Below, one piece after another: positions 35,976 through 44,855 of a stretch of 64,000 nucleotides of DNA; positions within the stretch are counted from its first letter, which is position 1; each line of letters starts with the position of its first letter. Under the pieces are notes generated by a model that was given only the letters and a program-made list of their open reading frames with translations, did not search any database and was not told where the DNA came from. Origin of the DNA: Pandoraea pneumonica (GTDB taxonomy: Bacteria; Pseudomonadota; Gammaproteobacteria; Burkholderiales; Burkholderiaceae); assembly GCF_902459645.1 (NCBI RefSeq), contig NZ_CABPSK010000001.1, forward strand, positions 496,001 to 560,000. The letters run 5' to 3'. A program made the translations under genes and the position numbers.

Positions 35976-36401
35976 ATGTCTGAACACGACACTAAGCTCC
36001 AAGGCACTTGGCAGTTGGTTTCTTTTGAAACAGAACTTCAAGACTCGAAGGAACGCAGTCAACCGTGGGGCGCAGATCCGAATGGACGCATCATTTTCGG
36101 CGCGGATGGTCGAATGATGGTGCTGATGACGGCCAACGCGCGAGCGCCGGGAAATTCCGACGAGCAACTTGCCGCACTTTTCCGAACGGCGATGGCCTAT
36201 ACGGGGCGGTACCGGGTGGAAGGGGAACGATTCATTACAAAGGTCGACGCCTCTTGGCACGAGGCTTGGAACGGCACGGAACAGGAGCGTTTCTACAAGC
36301 TCGATGGAGACACCCTCGTCGTCCACACCGCATGGATGCCGAATCCGTTAGTGCCGGGAAATCCCATCGGGCGAGGGGTGCTCACGTTTCGGCGCGAATA
36401 A
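35976..36401 (+). CDS. Lipocalin-like domain protein
   Basis: 141 aa, started at 35976 immediately after ACAGGAGG. The opening LQGTWQLVSFETEL and the middle PNGRIIFGADGRMMVLM, YTGRYRVEGERFITKVD and the ending RGVLTFRRE match the bacterial lipocalin-like (Lipocalin_5) family, a single beta-barrel of about 140 residues. The family is found near antibiotic and polyketide genes, but no such genes are here. No signal peptide; the ligand is unknown. Confidence 0.85.
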   Translation: MSEHDTKLQGTWQLVSFETELQDSKERSQPWGADPNGRIIFGADGRMMVLMTANARAPGNSDEQLAALFRTAMAYTGRYRVEGERFITKVDASWHEAWNGTEQERFYKLDGDTLVVHTAWMPNPLVPGNPIGRGVLTFRRE

Positions 36402-36405
36402 GGTC

Positions 36406-37950
36406 TCAGTGCGTCACCGGCCCATCCACGGGCAAGCTCAACACCGCGCGCAGCCCACCGCCCGGGCGGTTGGAAAGCATGAGCGTGCCGTCGTGGGCCT
36501 GTGCAATGGTGCGGGCGATGGCAAGCCCCAGGCCGACACCATCGACGCCATCGACACCTTCCGCGCTCTCCGGGCTATCTGGCCCGAACGACGCGGCCTC
36601 CACGCCAGAACTCGCACCGCGACGCCCCCCACCGGCACGCACGAACGGTTCGACTGCCGCACTCAATTCCGCCTCGGGAATGCCCGGCCCGCGATCCTCC
36701 ACCACCACCTCCAGATGCGTCCCCAGCGGCGACAAGTTCGCCGACAGACGGCAACCGCCCGCATACCGCACCGCGTTATCGACCAGATTCTGCACACAGC
36801 GCCGCAACGTGCGCGGATACCCCCGCACCAGCGCCACGTCTGCCGCCACGCTTTGCTCACGCACGCGCACATCGCTGCCGGTTTCGCGAGCATCTTCCGC
36901 CACGGCCCGCAGTAACGCGTCGACATCGATCTCTCGCAGCGCTTCACCGCTCGGTACACCGCGCACGTGATCGAGCGACGCCGCGATCATGGCTTCCATC
37001 TCCATCAGATCGTGACGAAATCGCTCGCGCTGCGTCGGCTCGGCAAGCGTCTCGGCGCGCAAACGCAGGCGTGTGAGGGGCGAGCGCAAATCGTGCGACA
37101 CCGCAGCGAGAAACGCCGTACGCGCTTGCATCGCGTCGATGAGACTGCGCTGCATCGCGTTAAACGTATGCGCGGCCCGCTGCACTTCCGCTGGCCCCGT
37201 CTCGTCGAGCGGCGGGCTGTGAATGTCCCGTCCAAGCCGATCAGCCGCATCCGATAGCCGTGCGAGCGGCCGCAATGCAATACGCACGGCGACCACGGCA
37301 ATTAGCACCACCGCGAGAATGCGCATCAGATAGATACGCACGAAGTAATCGGCAAACGCCGCGCCTGGGCGCAGATCCAGCCCGGCTTGTCCGGCCACAA
37401 CCGCGAGCGACAACCACTGACCGTCGCGTAGCTGCACGTCGGCAGCCAAATGCGCCGTCGGGGCATTCGCGCGCAGCAGCGTCGAGAGCGTCAGCGGCTC
37501 GCTGGCGTCGTCATAAAGCACGACCGGGCGCGCGACAAACGGATGCTCGTCACCCAGTTGCGCCCGCAGCACCCCGTCGAACAAATCGTCGGAAAAATGC
37601 TCCATCGTGCGCGCCGGGGCCGGTACGCCAATCGGCTGCACGTCGATCCCTGCGGCTCGCAAACGCGCCATCAGCGCGGCACGCTCGGTCACAGGCACCA
37701 CATCGAAAAGTTTGACCGCATCGGCAATGCGCGCGCCGCCCGTGCGCACGGGCACTTCGGCCACGCGACCGTAACGCGCATCGAACCAAACCGTGCCCGT
37801 CACCAATTGCGTGGCAAGCATGCCGACGACCAAAATCAGCGCGAGCCGTCCCGAGAGCGTGCGCGGCCAGCCAAGCCAGCCGAAATAGCGGCGCGTGCGC
37901 GACGCCCGGTCGCGCTTAGTGGTGTCGAACGGCACGTCAGGCACCCGCAC
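36406..37950 (-). CDS. Two-component sensor histidine kinase
   Basis: 514 aa from GTG 37950. A membrane helix lies near residue 35-55, a periplasmic sensor of about 150 residues, a second helix near 215, then HAMP, then HisKA with VSHDLRSPLTRLRLR (about residue 290). The ATPase domain has NLVDNAVRYAGG and VEDRGPGIP. A Gly/Ser/Ala-rich insert of about 30 residues (ending GVDGVDGVGLGLAIA) separates the lid region from the G2 box. The start overlaps the end of the response regulator gene, so the pair is coupled. The signal is unknown. Confidence 0.92.
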   Translation of the reverse strand: MRVPDVPFDTTKRDRASRTRRYFGWLGWPRTLSGRLALILVVGMLATQLVTGTVWFDARYGRVAEVPVRTGGARIADAVKLFDVVPVTERAALMARLRAAGIDVQPIGVPAPARTMEHFSDDLFDGVLRAQLGDEHPFVARPVVLYDDASEPLTLSTLLRANAPTAHLAADVQLRDGQWLSLAVVAGQAGLDLRPGAAFADYFVRIYLMRILAVVLIAVVAVRIALRPLARLSDAADRLGRDIHSPPLDETGPAEVQRAAHTFNAMQRSLIDAMQARTAFLAAVSHDLRSPLTRLRLRAETLAEPTQRERFRHDLMEMEAMIAASLDHVRGVPSGEALREIDVDALLRAVAEDARETGSDVRVREQSVAADVALVRGYPRTLRRCVQNLVDNAVRYAGGCRLSANLSPLGTHLEVVVEDRGPGIPEAELSAAVEPFVRAGGGRRGASSGVEAASFGPDSPESAEGVDGVDGVGLGLAIARTIAQAHDGTLMLSNRPGGGLRAVLSLPVDGPVTH

Positions 37951-38806
37951 TCACCACATCCGCCGCAAGCATATAGCCCTCGTTGCGCACCGTGCGAATG
38001 AGCGGCGACGGTCGTGCCCGCGTATCGAGATGCGCGCGCAGACGGCTGATACAGACATCGATCGCACGGTCGTTGGCGGCACCATGCCGCCCGAAGGCAC
38101 AGTCGAGCAGAAAGTCGCGCGAGAGCGGGCGATGCGGATGCATCACCAGCGCTTGCAACGTGCGGTAGTCAGAGCCGCCCAGCGTAATCACGCGACCCTC
38201 GGGAGAGATCAGTTGACGCGCCAATGTGTCTAGCCGCCAGCCGTCAAAATCGAAGAACGCCGGCTGTGCACGCTGCGGCGTGGCGGGCGGGGCAGGGTGG
38301 ACCGGCGGTTGCCGGACGCTGCCGACGCCTGCGCTTCCCACCGGCGGCGGCAACGGCGAACCACTGGCCGCGCCCCCGGCAGGCAAACGAGGCCCGCGTC
38401 GCAGAATGGCCTTCACGCGCGCCAGTAGCTCACGCGGATCGAAGGGCTTAGGCAGGTAGTCGTCGGCCCCGACTTCCAGTCCGACGATGCGGTCGAGCAG
38501 GGTGCCGCGCGATGTCAGCATGATGACCGACACATCGCCGCGCGCATGCAACTGGCGACATAGCGACAAGCCGTCTTCGCCGGGCAGCATCAGATCCAGC
38601 ACCACCACGTCGACGCTGGCCTGTGCGAGCTGCGCCCACATTTGTTGACCGTCGGCAGCCGTGAGCACGTCCAGACCCGATTCGCGCAGGTAATCGCTAA
38701 GCAGATCGCGAATTTGCGGATCGTCGTCGACGACCAGCAAGCGGGCGGCAGGGCGCGGAATTGCGACGGGAGCGCTGGAAGCGCTAGGCGGTTGGGCGGA
38801 GGACAT
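37937..38806 (-). CDS. OmpR/PhoB-family response regulator
   Basis: 289 aa from ATG 38806; ATG 38827 is an alternative and neither has a clear ribosome site. The receiver domain has the acidic pair in VVDDDP, the phospho-acceptor in VVVLDLMLPGEDG and the lysine in YLPKPFDP. A 45-residue Pro/Gly-rich linker, long for the family, leads to a winged-helix domain ending SRLRAHLDTRARPSPLIRTVRNEGYML. It partners the kinase encoded downstream. Direct repeats at 38868-38901, just upstream, may be its binding site. Confidence 0.93.
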   Translation of the reverse strand: MSSAQPPSASSAPVAIPRPAARLLVVDDDPQIRDLLSDYLRESGLDVLTAADGQQMWAQLAQASVDVVVLDLMLPGEDGLSLCRQLHARGDVSVIMLTSRGTLLDRIVGLEVGADDYLPKPFDPRELLARVKAILRRGPRLPAGGAASGSPLPPPVGSAGVGSVRQPPVHPAPPATPQRAQPAFFDFDGWRLDTLARQLISPEGRVITLGGSDYRTLQALVMHPHRPLSRDFLLDCAFGRHGAANDRAIDVCISRLRAHLDTRARPSPLIRTVRNEGYMLAADVVSAGA

Positions 38807-38867
38807 CACGGCGACACGGCAAAGCATGGCAGTCTACCGGCGCGCGCCGTCTTTGCGCTCGCCGCCC

Positions 38868-38901
38868 ATACATCGATACATCTCAATACAAACCAATACA
38901 T
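38868..38901. promoter_or_regulatory. Phased ATACA repeats, candidate response-regulator box
   Basis: ATACA occurs at 38868, 38876, 38886 and 38896, the last three exactly 10 bp apart, with CAATACA shared by the last two. One-turn spacing of direct repeats is typical for OmpR/PhoB-type binding. The array sits about 60 bp upstream of the response-regulator start and about 95 bp upstream of the iron-uptake gene start. Confidence 0.4.
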
Positions 38902-38954
38902 AACGACATCCCGTCAACACGAAGCCAACACACCCCGGCGCTACATTTTAATGG

Positions 38955-38975
38955 AAATGAGAATTGTTATTAATT
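38955..38975 (+). promoter_or_regulatory. Fur-box-like element before the iron-uptake cluster
   Basis: AAATGAGAATTGTTATTAATT resembles the common AAATGAGAAT-NN-TTATTA form of Fur boxes in front of TonB-dependent receptors. It is AT-rich in an otherwise GC-rich context. It lies over in-frame ATGs at 38951 and 38957, which argues for the later start at 38996. Fur repression under iron sufficiency is inferred. Confidence 0.6.
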
Positions 38976-38995
38976 CAACGCCGGGTGTCACCGTT

Positions 38996-40165
38996 ATGTG
39001 GAAGTTTTCGTTGGAATTTAAGCGCTCGCTGCGCGTGTTGTCCGTGTTACGTGCGGCAGCCGGTGCGCTCGTCACAGCGCTCGCGGCAATCGCCATCGTT
39101 TCACCCGCGCACGCCGGTGAAACCGTCACCGACATGGCGGGGCGGCAAGTTACTCTGCCGGATCACGTCAACCGCATCCTGCTGGGTGAGGGGCGCTTGC
39201 TTTATGCGGTAGCGCTACTCGAAGGCAAGCAGCCGCTGGCGCGCATCGTGGGCTGGCAGGGCGAATTGCAGTCTCTCGATCCGCAGACGTGGCAGCAATA
39301 CGAAAAGGTTTTCCCGCAAATCGACACGATTCCGAAGATCGGTCAATCGTCAGAGGCGACGGTCAGTGCAGAGAAGGCGCTGGCACTCAAGCCCGATCTC
39401 GCAATCTTCAGCATCGGCGGCCATGGCCCCGGGCGTCATAACGCCCTCGTGAAGGAGTTCGCCGCCGCAGGCGTGCCGGTGATTTTCGTCGACTTCCGTC
39501 AGCAGCCGCTCGAAGACACCGTCCCGAGTCTGCGGTTGATGGGCAAAGCGATGCAACGCGAAGCGCAGGCCGAAGCCTATATCTCGCTCTATCAATCGCA
39601 TTTGAAAGCCGTGCGCGATGCCGTCGCGACCATTCCCACGAATGCACGGCCGAAGGTCTTCGTGCAGATGCTCGCAGGCGTCTGGCCCGGCTGCTGCCAT
39701 ACGGTCGGACGCGGCAATATCGGCGAATTCGTCGATGCCGCCGGTGGCGAGAACATCGCGCGCGATTTGCTGCCGGGGGTGATCGGCGACCTGAATCTTG
39801 AGCACGTACTGGCATCGCAACCGGACGTCTACATTGCGACGGGCACACGCGGCAATGCGAGCCAATTGCGCATTCACGTGGGCGCCGAGACGACGCAAGC
39901 CGATGCGCGCGCTTCGCTCGACGCGTTCGTCAAGACACCGGGCATCGCGTCGATCAAAGCGGTGCGCGAAGGCCGCACGCACGGCTTGTGGCACAACTTT
40001 TACGATTCGCCGTACAACATCGTGGCTGTCGAAGCGATGCTGAACTGGTTCTATCCGGGCCGGTTCCCGCAGATCGACGCCAACGCCACGTTCACCGAGA
40101 TCCATCAACGCTTTCTGGCAGTGCCGTATCACGGCACCTACTGGGTCGATGGAGACAAGCCGTGA
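38996..40165 (+). CDS. Periplasmic binding protein of a siderophore/heme-type ABC importer
   Basis: 389 aa from ATG 38996, chosen because a Sec signal follows (basic start, hydrophobic stretch, VSPAHAGET) and because the Fur-like box overlaps earlier ATGs. The BtuF/FecB fold is indicated by VTDMAGRQVTLPDHVNRILL, LALKPDLAIFSIGG, a long connecting helix, and DVYIATG. A WPGCCHTVGRGNIGEF segment carries an adjacent Cys pair, seen in one subgroup of these proteins. It delivers the iron complex to the permease encoded next; its stop overlaps the next gene's GTG. Confidence 0.88.
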   Translation: MWKFSLEFKRSLRVLSVLRAAAGALVTALAAIAIVSPAHAGETVTDMAGRQVTLPDHVNRILLGEGRLLYAVALLEGKQPLARIVGWQGELQSLDPQTWQQYEKVFPQIDTIPKIGQSSEATVSAEKALALKPDLAIFSIGGHGPGRHNALVKEFAAAGVPVIFVDFRQQPLEDTVPSLRLMGKAMQREAQAEAYISLYQSHLKAVRDAVATIPTNARPKVFVQMLAGVWPGCCHTVGRGNIGEFVDAAGGENIARDLLPGVIGDLNLEHVLASQPDVYIATGTRGNASQLRIHVGAETTQADARASLDAFVKTPGIASIKAVREGRTHGLWHNFYDSPYNIVAVEAMLNWFYPGRFPQIDANATFTEIHQRFLAVPYHGTYWVDGDKP

Positions 40166-41307
40166 GTCTGGCGGGCGACATGCAAAACGTAACCCATGCG
40201 AGCGCTGCGCCGCACGCCGCGACCGCGCCTGCCTCGTCGGCCAAACTGGCCGCCGAAGACGCGCTTCAAGCCGGTGTGGCAAGCGGCTATCGTCAACTCA
40301 ACCTGCGCCGCGCGTTATGGCTGGTGGCGTTGGCCGGGTTGATCGTGATGGCGCTGGCGATGGACTTCACGCACGGGCCGTCGGCACTTGGCTGGCGCGA
40401 GTTATGGCGCACGCTCGTCACGCCCGCCGCGGCCAGCCCGGACGCGCAGGTGATCGTTTGGCAAATCCGTTTGCCCTATGCGCTGATGGCCGTACTCGTC
40501 GGTGGCTCGCTCGGACTGGCGGGCGGCGAGATGCAGACCATTCTCGATAATCCGCTAGCCAGTCCGTACACATTGGGCGTATCGGCGGCGGCGGCATTCG
40601 GTGCGGCGCTCGCCATTGTGCTCAATTTGCATGTGCCCGGCGTGCCCGATAGCTGGGTCGTGCCGGTCAACGCGTTTCTTTTTGCATTGGCGTCCGCGCT
40701 GATTCTCGATGGCGTCGCACGCTGGCGCGGGTTGCCGACCTCGGGCGTGGTGCTCATGGGCATTGCGCTCGTGTTCGTATTTCACGCGCTGGTCTCCCTG
40801 ATGCAATTCGTTGCCACGGAAGATGCCTTGCAGGGGCTGGTGTTCTGGACACTCGGCAGCCTCACGCGCAGCGACTGGACACAGGTGCGTGTGCTTGCGG
40901 CCGTACTCGCCATCATGGCCGTCTTCGCGTGGCGTCAGTCGTGGGCCATGACCGCATTGCGGTTGGGCGAGGAGCGTGCGGCGAGCTTCGGCATTCGTGT
41001 TGGGCGCCTGCGGTTGATGACGCTCATGCGCGTATCGCTGCTCTCGGCGCTGACGGTCTCTTTCGTCGGCACCATCGGCTTCGTCGGATTGGTGGCGCCG
41101 CACATCGCGCGCGGGCTGTTCGGTGAAGACCACCGCTTCTATTTGCCGGGCTGCCTGATCGTGGGCGCATTGGTCATGTCGCTCGCGTCGATCGCCTCGA
41201 AGACATTGCTGCCGGGCGTAATCATCCCCGTGGGCATCGTCACGGCACTGGTGGGCATTCCGTTCTTCCTCGTGATCGTTGTGCGCGCCAGCGGGAGGTC
41301 ACTATGA
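40162..41307 (+). CDS. FecCD-type iron-siderophore permease
   Basis: 381 aa from GTG 40162, which overlaps the previous stop and has GGAG 7 nt upstream; ATG 40180 is an alternative. About nine to ten helices. RLPYALMAVLVGGSLGLAGGEMQTILDNPLASPYTLGVSAAAAFG, read in parts, is the FecCD signature, and FVGTIGFVGLVAPHIARGLFGEDHR is the loop that contacts the ATPase. Inner-membrane channel of the importer. The stop overlaps the ATPase start by 4 bases. Confidence 0.93.
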   Translation: MSLAGDMQNVTHASAAPHAATAPASSAKLAAEDALQAGVASGYRQLNLRRALWLVALAGLIVMALAMDFTHGPSALGWRELWRTLVTPAAASPDAQVIVWQIRLPYALMAVLVGGSLGLAGGEMQTILDNPLASPYTLGVSAAAAFGAALAIVLNLHVPGVPDSWVVPVNAFLFALASALILDGVARWRGLPTSGVVLMGIALVFVFHALVSLMQFVATEDALQGLVFWTLGSLTRSDWTQVRVLAAVLAIMAVFAWRQSWAMTALRLGEERAASFGIRVGRLRLMTLMRVSLLSALTVSFVGTIGFVGLVAPHIARGLFGEDHRFYLPGCLIVGALVMSLASIASKTLLPGVIIPVGIVTALVGIPFFLVIVVRASGRSL

Positions 41308-42128
41308 ACGCCCAAACCACCCAAGCGACTCCGCTTGCGCTTTCGGCGCGCGGCATCGATGTGTCGATCGGCCGCCGTCACATCTTGCACGGTGTGTCGT
41401 TGCCCGCATTGCCTGCGGGATCGGTCACAGCGCTGCTCGGTCCCAACGGCTCCGGCAAATCGACGCTGCTGCGCACATTGGCTGGGCTGGTTGCCGGGCG
41501 CGGCGAGGTCACGTACGGCAACGACGTTTTGCATCGTTGCACAGGCCGTGCACCCGCACGCGACGTGGTCTATCTGCCGCAGGCGCTGCCAGCGGGCGTG
41601 CATTTGCGCGTGCTGGAATCGGTACTCGCAGCCGGGCATGGCGCGCGGCATGCGTCGCGTGATTCGACGAGCGCGCTGGCCCCCACGCCCGCCGTCGTCA
41701 TGACACTGCTCACACAACTCGGCGTAGAAGCGCTGGCGATGCGCTTTCTCGATGAACTCTCCGGTGGCCAGCGGCAACTCGTGGGGCTGGCGCAGGCGCT
41801 CATTCGTGCGCCGCGCATTTTGCTGCTCGACGAACCGCTCTCGGCGCTCGATTTGCACCACCAGTTCCAAGTCATGCGCCTGATTGCGCGCGAGACGGCG
41901 GCGCGTCAGATGGTCACCGTGGTGGTGATGCACGACTTATCGATCGCGATGCGCCACGCCCATACCGCCGTACTGCTGCGCGAAGGGCGCGTGGTCGCGG
42001 CAGGTGGCGTCGACGACGTTCTCACCGCACAGGCCATCGCGCAAGTGTTCGACGTGCAGGCCCGCGTGGAGCGCTGCTCGCGCGGGCTGCCGCAACTGAT
42101 CGTGGATGACGTCGTGACTCCGGTCTAG
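41304..42128 (+). CDS. ABC importer ATPase for iron-siderophore
   Basis: 274 aa. Walker A is GPNGSGKST near residue 47, the ABC signature is LSGGQRQLVGLAQAL, Walker B is RILLLDEPLSALD, and the switch His is in VVVMHDLSIAMRHA. The FepC/FhuC class is indicated by the immediate context. It powers the permease encoded upstream, with which it is translationally coupled (ATGA overlap). Confidence 0.94.
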   Translation: MNAQTTQATPLALSARGIDVSIGRRHILHGVSLPALPAGSVTALLGPNGSGKSTLLRTLAGLVAGRGEVTYGNDVLHRCTGRAPARDVVYLPQALPAGVHLRVLESVLAAGHGARHASRDSTSALAPTPAVVMTLLTQLGVEALAMRFLDELSGGQRQLVGLAQALIRAPRILLLDEPLSALDLHHQFQVMRLIARETAARQMVTVVVMHDLSIAMRHAHTAVLLREGRVVAAGGVDDVLTAQAIAQVFDVQARVERCSRGLPQLIVDDVVTPV

Positions 42129-42154
42129 ACGCACTCCGTGACCCCGACACGGCC

Positions 42155-42175
42155 CACCGGTCTCTCGCACCGGTG
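42155..42175. repeat. Short hairpin between the ATPase and receptor genes
   Basis: CACCGGT (42155-42161) and ACCGGTG (42169-42175) flank a 7-nt loop. There is no T-run. It may attenuate read-through from the ABC genes into the receptor gene. Confidence 0.4.
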
Positions 42176-42334
42176 TGCCCAGCCATAGCGCCACGCCGGC
42201 CGCGTCGGTCTTTCCTGTCTGTCCAACGTTGACCCTTGGGGTCAGAAACCCGCCAGAAACGCTTGAAACCCCTCAAGCGCCGCTCGCGGGCGGGGACGTT
42301 TTTTGTCTGTTCATCTCATAACGCACAACACCAG

Positions 42335-44782
42335 ATGAAGTACCTGAACCCGTCGAATTCCCGTCTGAACACGCGACTGACCTTGGCGGCGGCGCTTGCC
42401 GCAACGTCGCTTCACGCTGCGGCGCAGACGTCGCAAGTGCCGCCATCGCCGCAGGGCGACAGTGGCACGAGTGCGTCCACTTCGGCCGCGCCTGCGGCAT
42501 CTGCCGCACCCGCCGCAACGCTACCGGCAACCGTGGGCGGCGTCATGTTGCCCACCACCTCGGTCACGGCCACGGTCGACGCGCCGTACAAGGCCGAGAC
42601 CGTCTCGTCGTCCAAGTACACCGCACCGCTGCGGGACATTCCGCAAAGCATCACCGTGGTGCCCAAAGCGGTGCTCGACGAGCAGAACGCGCAGTCGCTC
42701 CAAGACATTTTGAAGAACGTGCCGGGCATTACTTTCATGTCGGGCGAAGGCAATCTGGGCTGGGGCGACCTGTTCTCGATTCGCGGCTTCTCGGGCGAGC
42801 AGAGCATCACGATCGATGGCGTGCGCGACGCGGGCCTTTCCAGCCGCAACGACACTTTCGATATTGACCGCGTCGAAGTCTACAAAGGCACCGGCTCGGT
42901 GGAATCGGGCGTAGCGGCGCTGGGCGGTTCGGTCAATCTCGTCAGCAAAGAGGCCGAGCTGGGCAGTTTCTACCGCTCGTCGTTCGGGCTGGGCAGCGAC
43001 AACTACCGGCGCATGACGGCGGACCTGAATCAGCAACTCGGCGATTCGAGCGCGCTGCGCCTGAATCTGATGTCGCATCACAACGGCGTGGCCGGACGCG
43101 ATGAGGTGAAGAACGACCGCTATGGCATCGCCGCGTCGCTCGGCCTCGGCTTGGGCACGAGTACGCGCGTGTTCCTCGACGTGTTTCATCAGAAGGACAA
43201 CAACGTGCCCGATACCGGTTTGCCGATTCAACGCGGCACGGGCGGGCAGGTCATGCCGGGCGTGAAAACCAGCAACTGGTACGGCGCTGCGGGCATCTAC
43301 ACGCAGCAGACGGAAAGCACGTCGCTGTCGGGCCGCGTGGAGCACGATTTCAACGACACCACGCGTGTGCGCAGTCAGTTGCGTTGGCAGCAGACCGACA
43401 ACTTCTCGGTGCTTTCGCCCGCCCGGTTCTTCGCTGCCAATGCCGACGGCAGCAAGACCTGTACCGGCACGCGTTGCGCAACGCTGGGTTACAGCGGTGT
43501 GGGGCCGTTGTCGAGCATCGGCGGCGTGAATGCCTATACCAACTACGGGTTGACCTCGCCGGGCTACGGCATTCTGCGCGGCAGCAACTTCGGCAACTCC
43601 ACGCGTTATCAAATTCTCGACAACCAGACCGACTTGCGCTTCACCGCCTACACGGGGCCGTTTAAGCACGACGTAGTGACCGGCTTCGAGTTGTATCGAG
43701 AGACCTACGGCGGTTTGCCGCGCGCGGCGTACGTGCCTGCGGGCGACATGTTCTTCAATATGGCGAATCCGTCTAACGCGTTCGCAGGCACGTGGACGAT
43801 GGAGGGGACGAACCAGGCGCGCTCGGTGGTCAACGACGCTGCGCTGTTTGCGAGCGACACCATCACGCTCTCGGAGCATTGGCAGGTATTGACCTCGCTG
43901 CGCTATGACCGCTGGCGCGCCGAGACGACGGCCGCTGGCGGCGGGGCGACGACCTCAAGCACCGACGGGGCGTGGAGCGGGCGGGCAGGTTTGGTGTACA
44001 AGCCTGTCGAGCCGGGCAGCATTTACGTGTCGTACAGCCGGGCGACGCAGCCCACGGCCATTGGGGCGAGTACGAACAACCTGATTTACGGCACTGCTAC
44101 CACCAACAACTACACGCCTGCCACGTCGCAAACCTACGAACTCGGTACGAAGTGGGATCTGGCCGGTGGCGCGTTGGGGGTGACGGCGGCACTCTTCCGC
44201 ACGGAGCTGAGCAATTCGTGGGAATACACGAGCGACGACACGTCACCTGTGCGCGCGTTGCCCGCCAAGCGTGTCGACGGTATCGAACTGGGCATGCAGG
44301 GCAACATCACCGACAAGTGGTCCGTCTTCGCGGGGGTGACGCGCATGTGGAGTCGCATCACCAAGGGGGCGAACGAAGGCGCGCAAGCGGCCAATGTGCC
44401 TGACTGGAGCGGGTCGCTGTGGACGTCGTACAAGGTCACGCCGGACTTGTCTCTGAGCTATGGCGTTCAGTACGTGGGCCGTCGCCGCTACACCGACAAC
44501 GCCTACGTGGGCGGGCAGAACAACAACAGCAGCTACGCGCAGGGGCCGTCGGGCGTCTATGCGATCTATGTGAAGGACGGCGAAAAGGCCCCGAGCTATT
44601 GGGTGCACAACTTGGCTGCCCGCTATCGCGTGAACCGGCACGTGCACGTCAACGTGAATCTCGACAACGTGTTCAACAAGTTCTACTTCTCGCGCATCGG
44701 GGCGTCGCTCGACGGCTTCCAGTTGTACGGCGTGCCGGGGGCAGGGCGCACGGTCACGGTGAGCGCCGATATCGCGTTCTAA
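42335..44782 (+). CDS. TonB-dependent siderophore receptor
   Basis: 815 aa from ATG 42335, with signal peptide NTRLTLAAALAATSLHAAAQ. A 50-residue Ser/Ala/Pro-rich spacer precedes the plug: PLRDIPQSITVVPKAVLDEQ, DILKNVPGITFMSGEG, FSIRGFSGEQSITIDGVRD, IDRVEVYKGTGSVESGVAALGG. A 22-strand barrel follows, ending in VSADIAF with the C-terminal Phe. The plug is of the catecholate-siderophore type (Fiu/PiuA-like). It imports Fe-siderophore across the outer membrane using TonB. The PiuC gene downstream supports the PiuA-like reading. Confidence 0.92.
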   Translation: MKYLNPSNSRLNTRLTLAAALAATSLHAAAQTSQVPPSPQGDSGTSASTSAAPAASAAPAATLPATVGGVMLPTTSVTATVDAPYKAETVSSSKYTAPLRDIPQSITVVPKAVLDEQNAQSLQDILKNVPGITFMSGEGNLGWGDLFSIRGFSGEQSITIDGVRDAGLSSRNDTFDIDRVEVYKGTGSVESGVAALGGSVNLVSKEAELGSFYRSSFGLGSDNYRRMTADLNQQLGDSSALRLNLMSHHNGVAGRDEVKNDRYGIAASLGLGLGTSTRVFLDVFHQKDNNVPDTGLPIQRGTGGQVMPGVKTSNWYGAAGIYTQQTESTSLSGRVEHDFNDTTRVRSQLRWQQTDNFSVLSPARFFAANADGSKTCTGTRCATLGYSGVGPLSSIGGVNAYTNYGLTSPGYGILRGSNFGNSTRYQILDNQTDLRFTAYTGPFKHDVVTGFELYRETYGGLPRAAYVPAGDMFFNMANPSNAFAGTWTMEGTNQARSVVNDAALFASDTITLSEHWQVLTSLRYDRWRAETTAAGGGATTSSTDGAWSGRAGLVYKPVEPGSIYVSYSRATQPTAIGASTNNLIYGTATTNNYTPATSQTYELGTKWDLAGGALGVTAALFRTELSNSWEYTSDDTSPVRALPAKRVDGIELGMQGNITDKWSVFAGVTRMWSRITKGANEGAQAANVPDWSGSLWTSYKVTPDLSLSYGVQYVGRRRYTDNAYVGGQNNNSSYAQGPSGVYAIYVKDGEKAPSYWVHNLAARYRVNRHVHVNVNLDNVFNKFYFSRIGASLDGFQLYGVPGAGRTVTVSADIAF

Positions 44783-44795
44783 ACACGTAGCGATG

Positions 44796-44829
44796 GCGAA
44801 GGCGTCAATGCCAATCGTGACGCCTTCGC
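44796..44829. repeat. 12-bp hairpin between receptor and piuC
   Basis: GCGAAGGCGTCA (44796-44807) and its exact complement at 44818-44829 flank a 10-nt loop, with no T-run. It may tune piuC expression relative to the receptor, or stabilise the 3' end. Confidence 0.5.
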
Positions 44830-44855
44830 GCAGGGCTTAGCAGGAGTAACCCAAG

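Noticed and set aside
33447-36401. Genomic island or horizontally acquired defence cassette across the small accessory genes and the FRG gene
   Set aside because: No integrase, transposase, tRNA end, direct-repeat boundary or recognised defence module is seen, and the genes look like ordinary single accessory genes.
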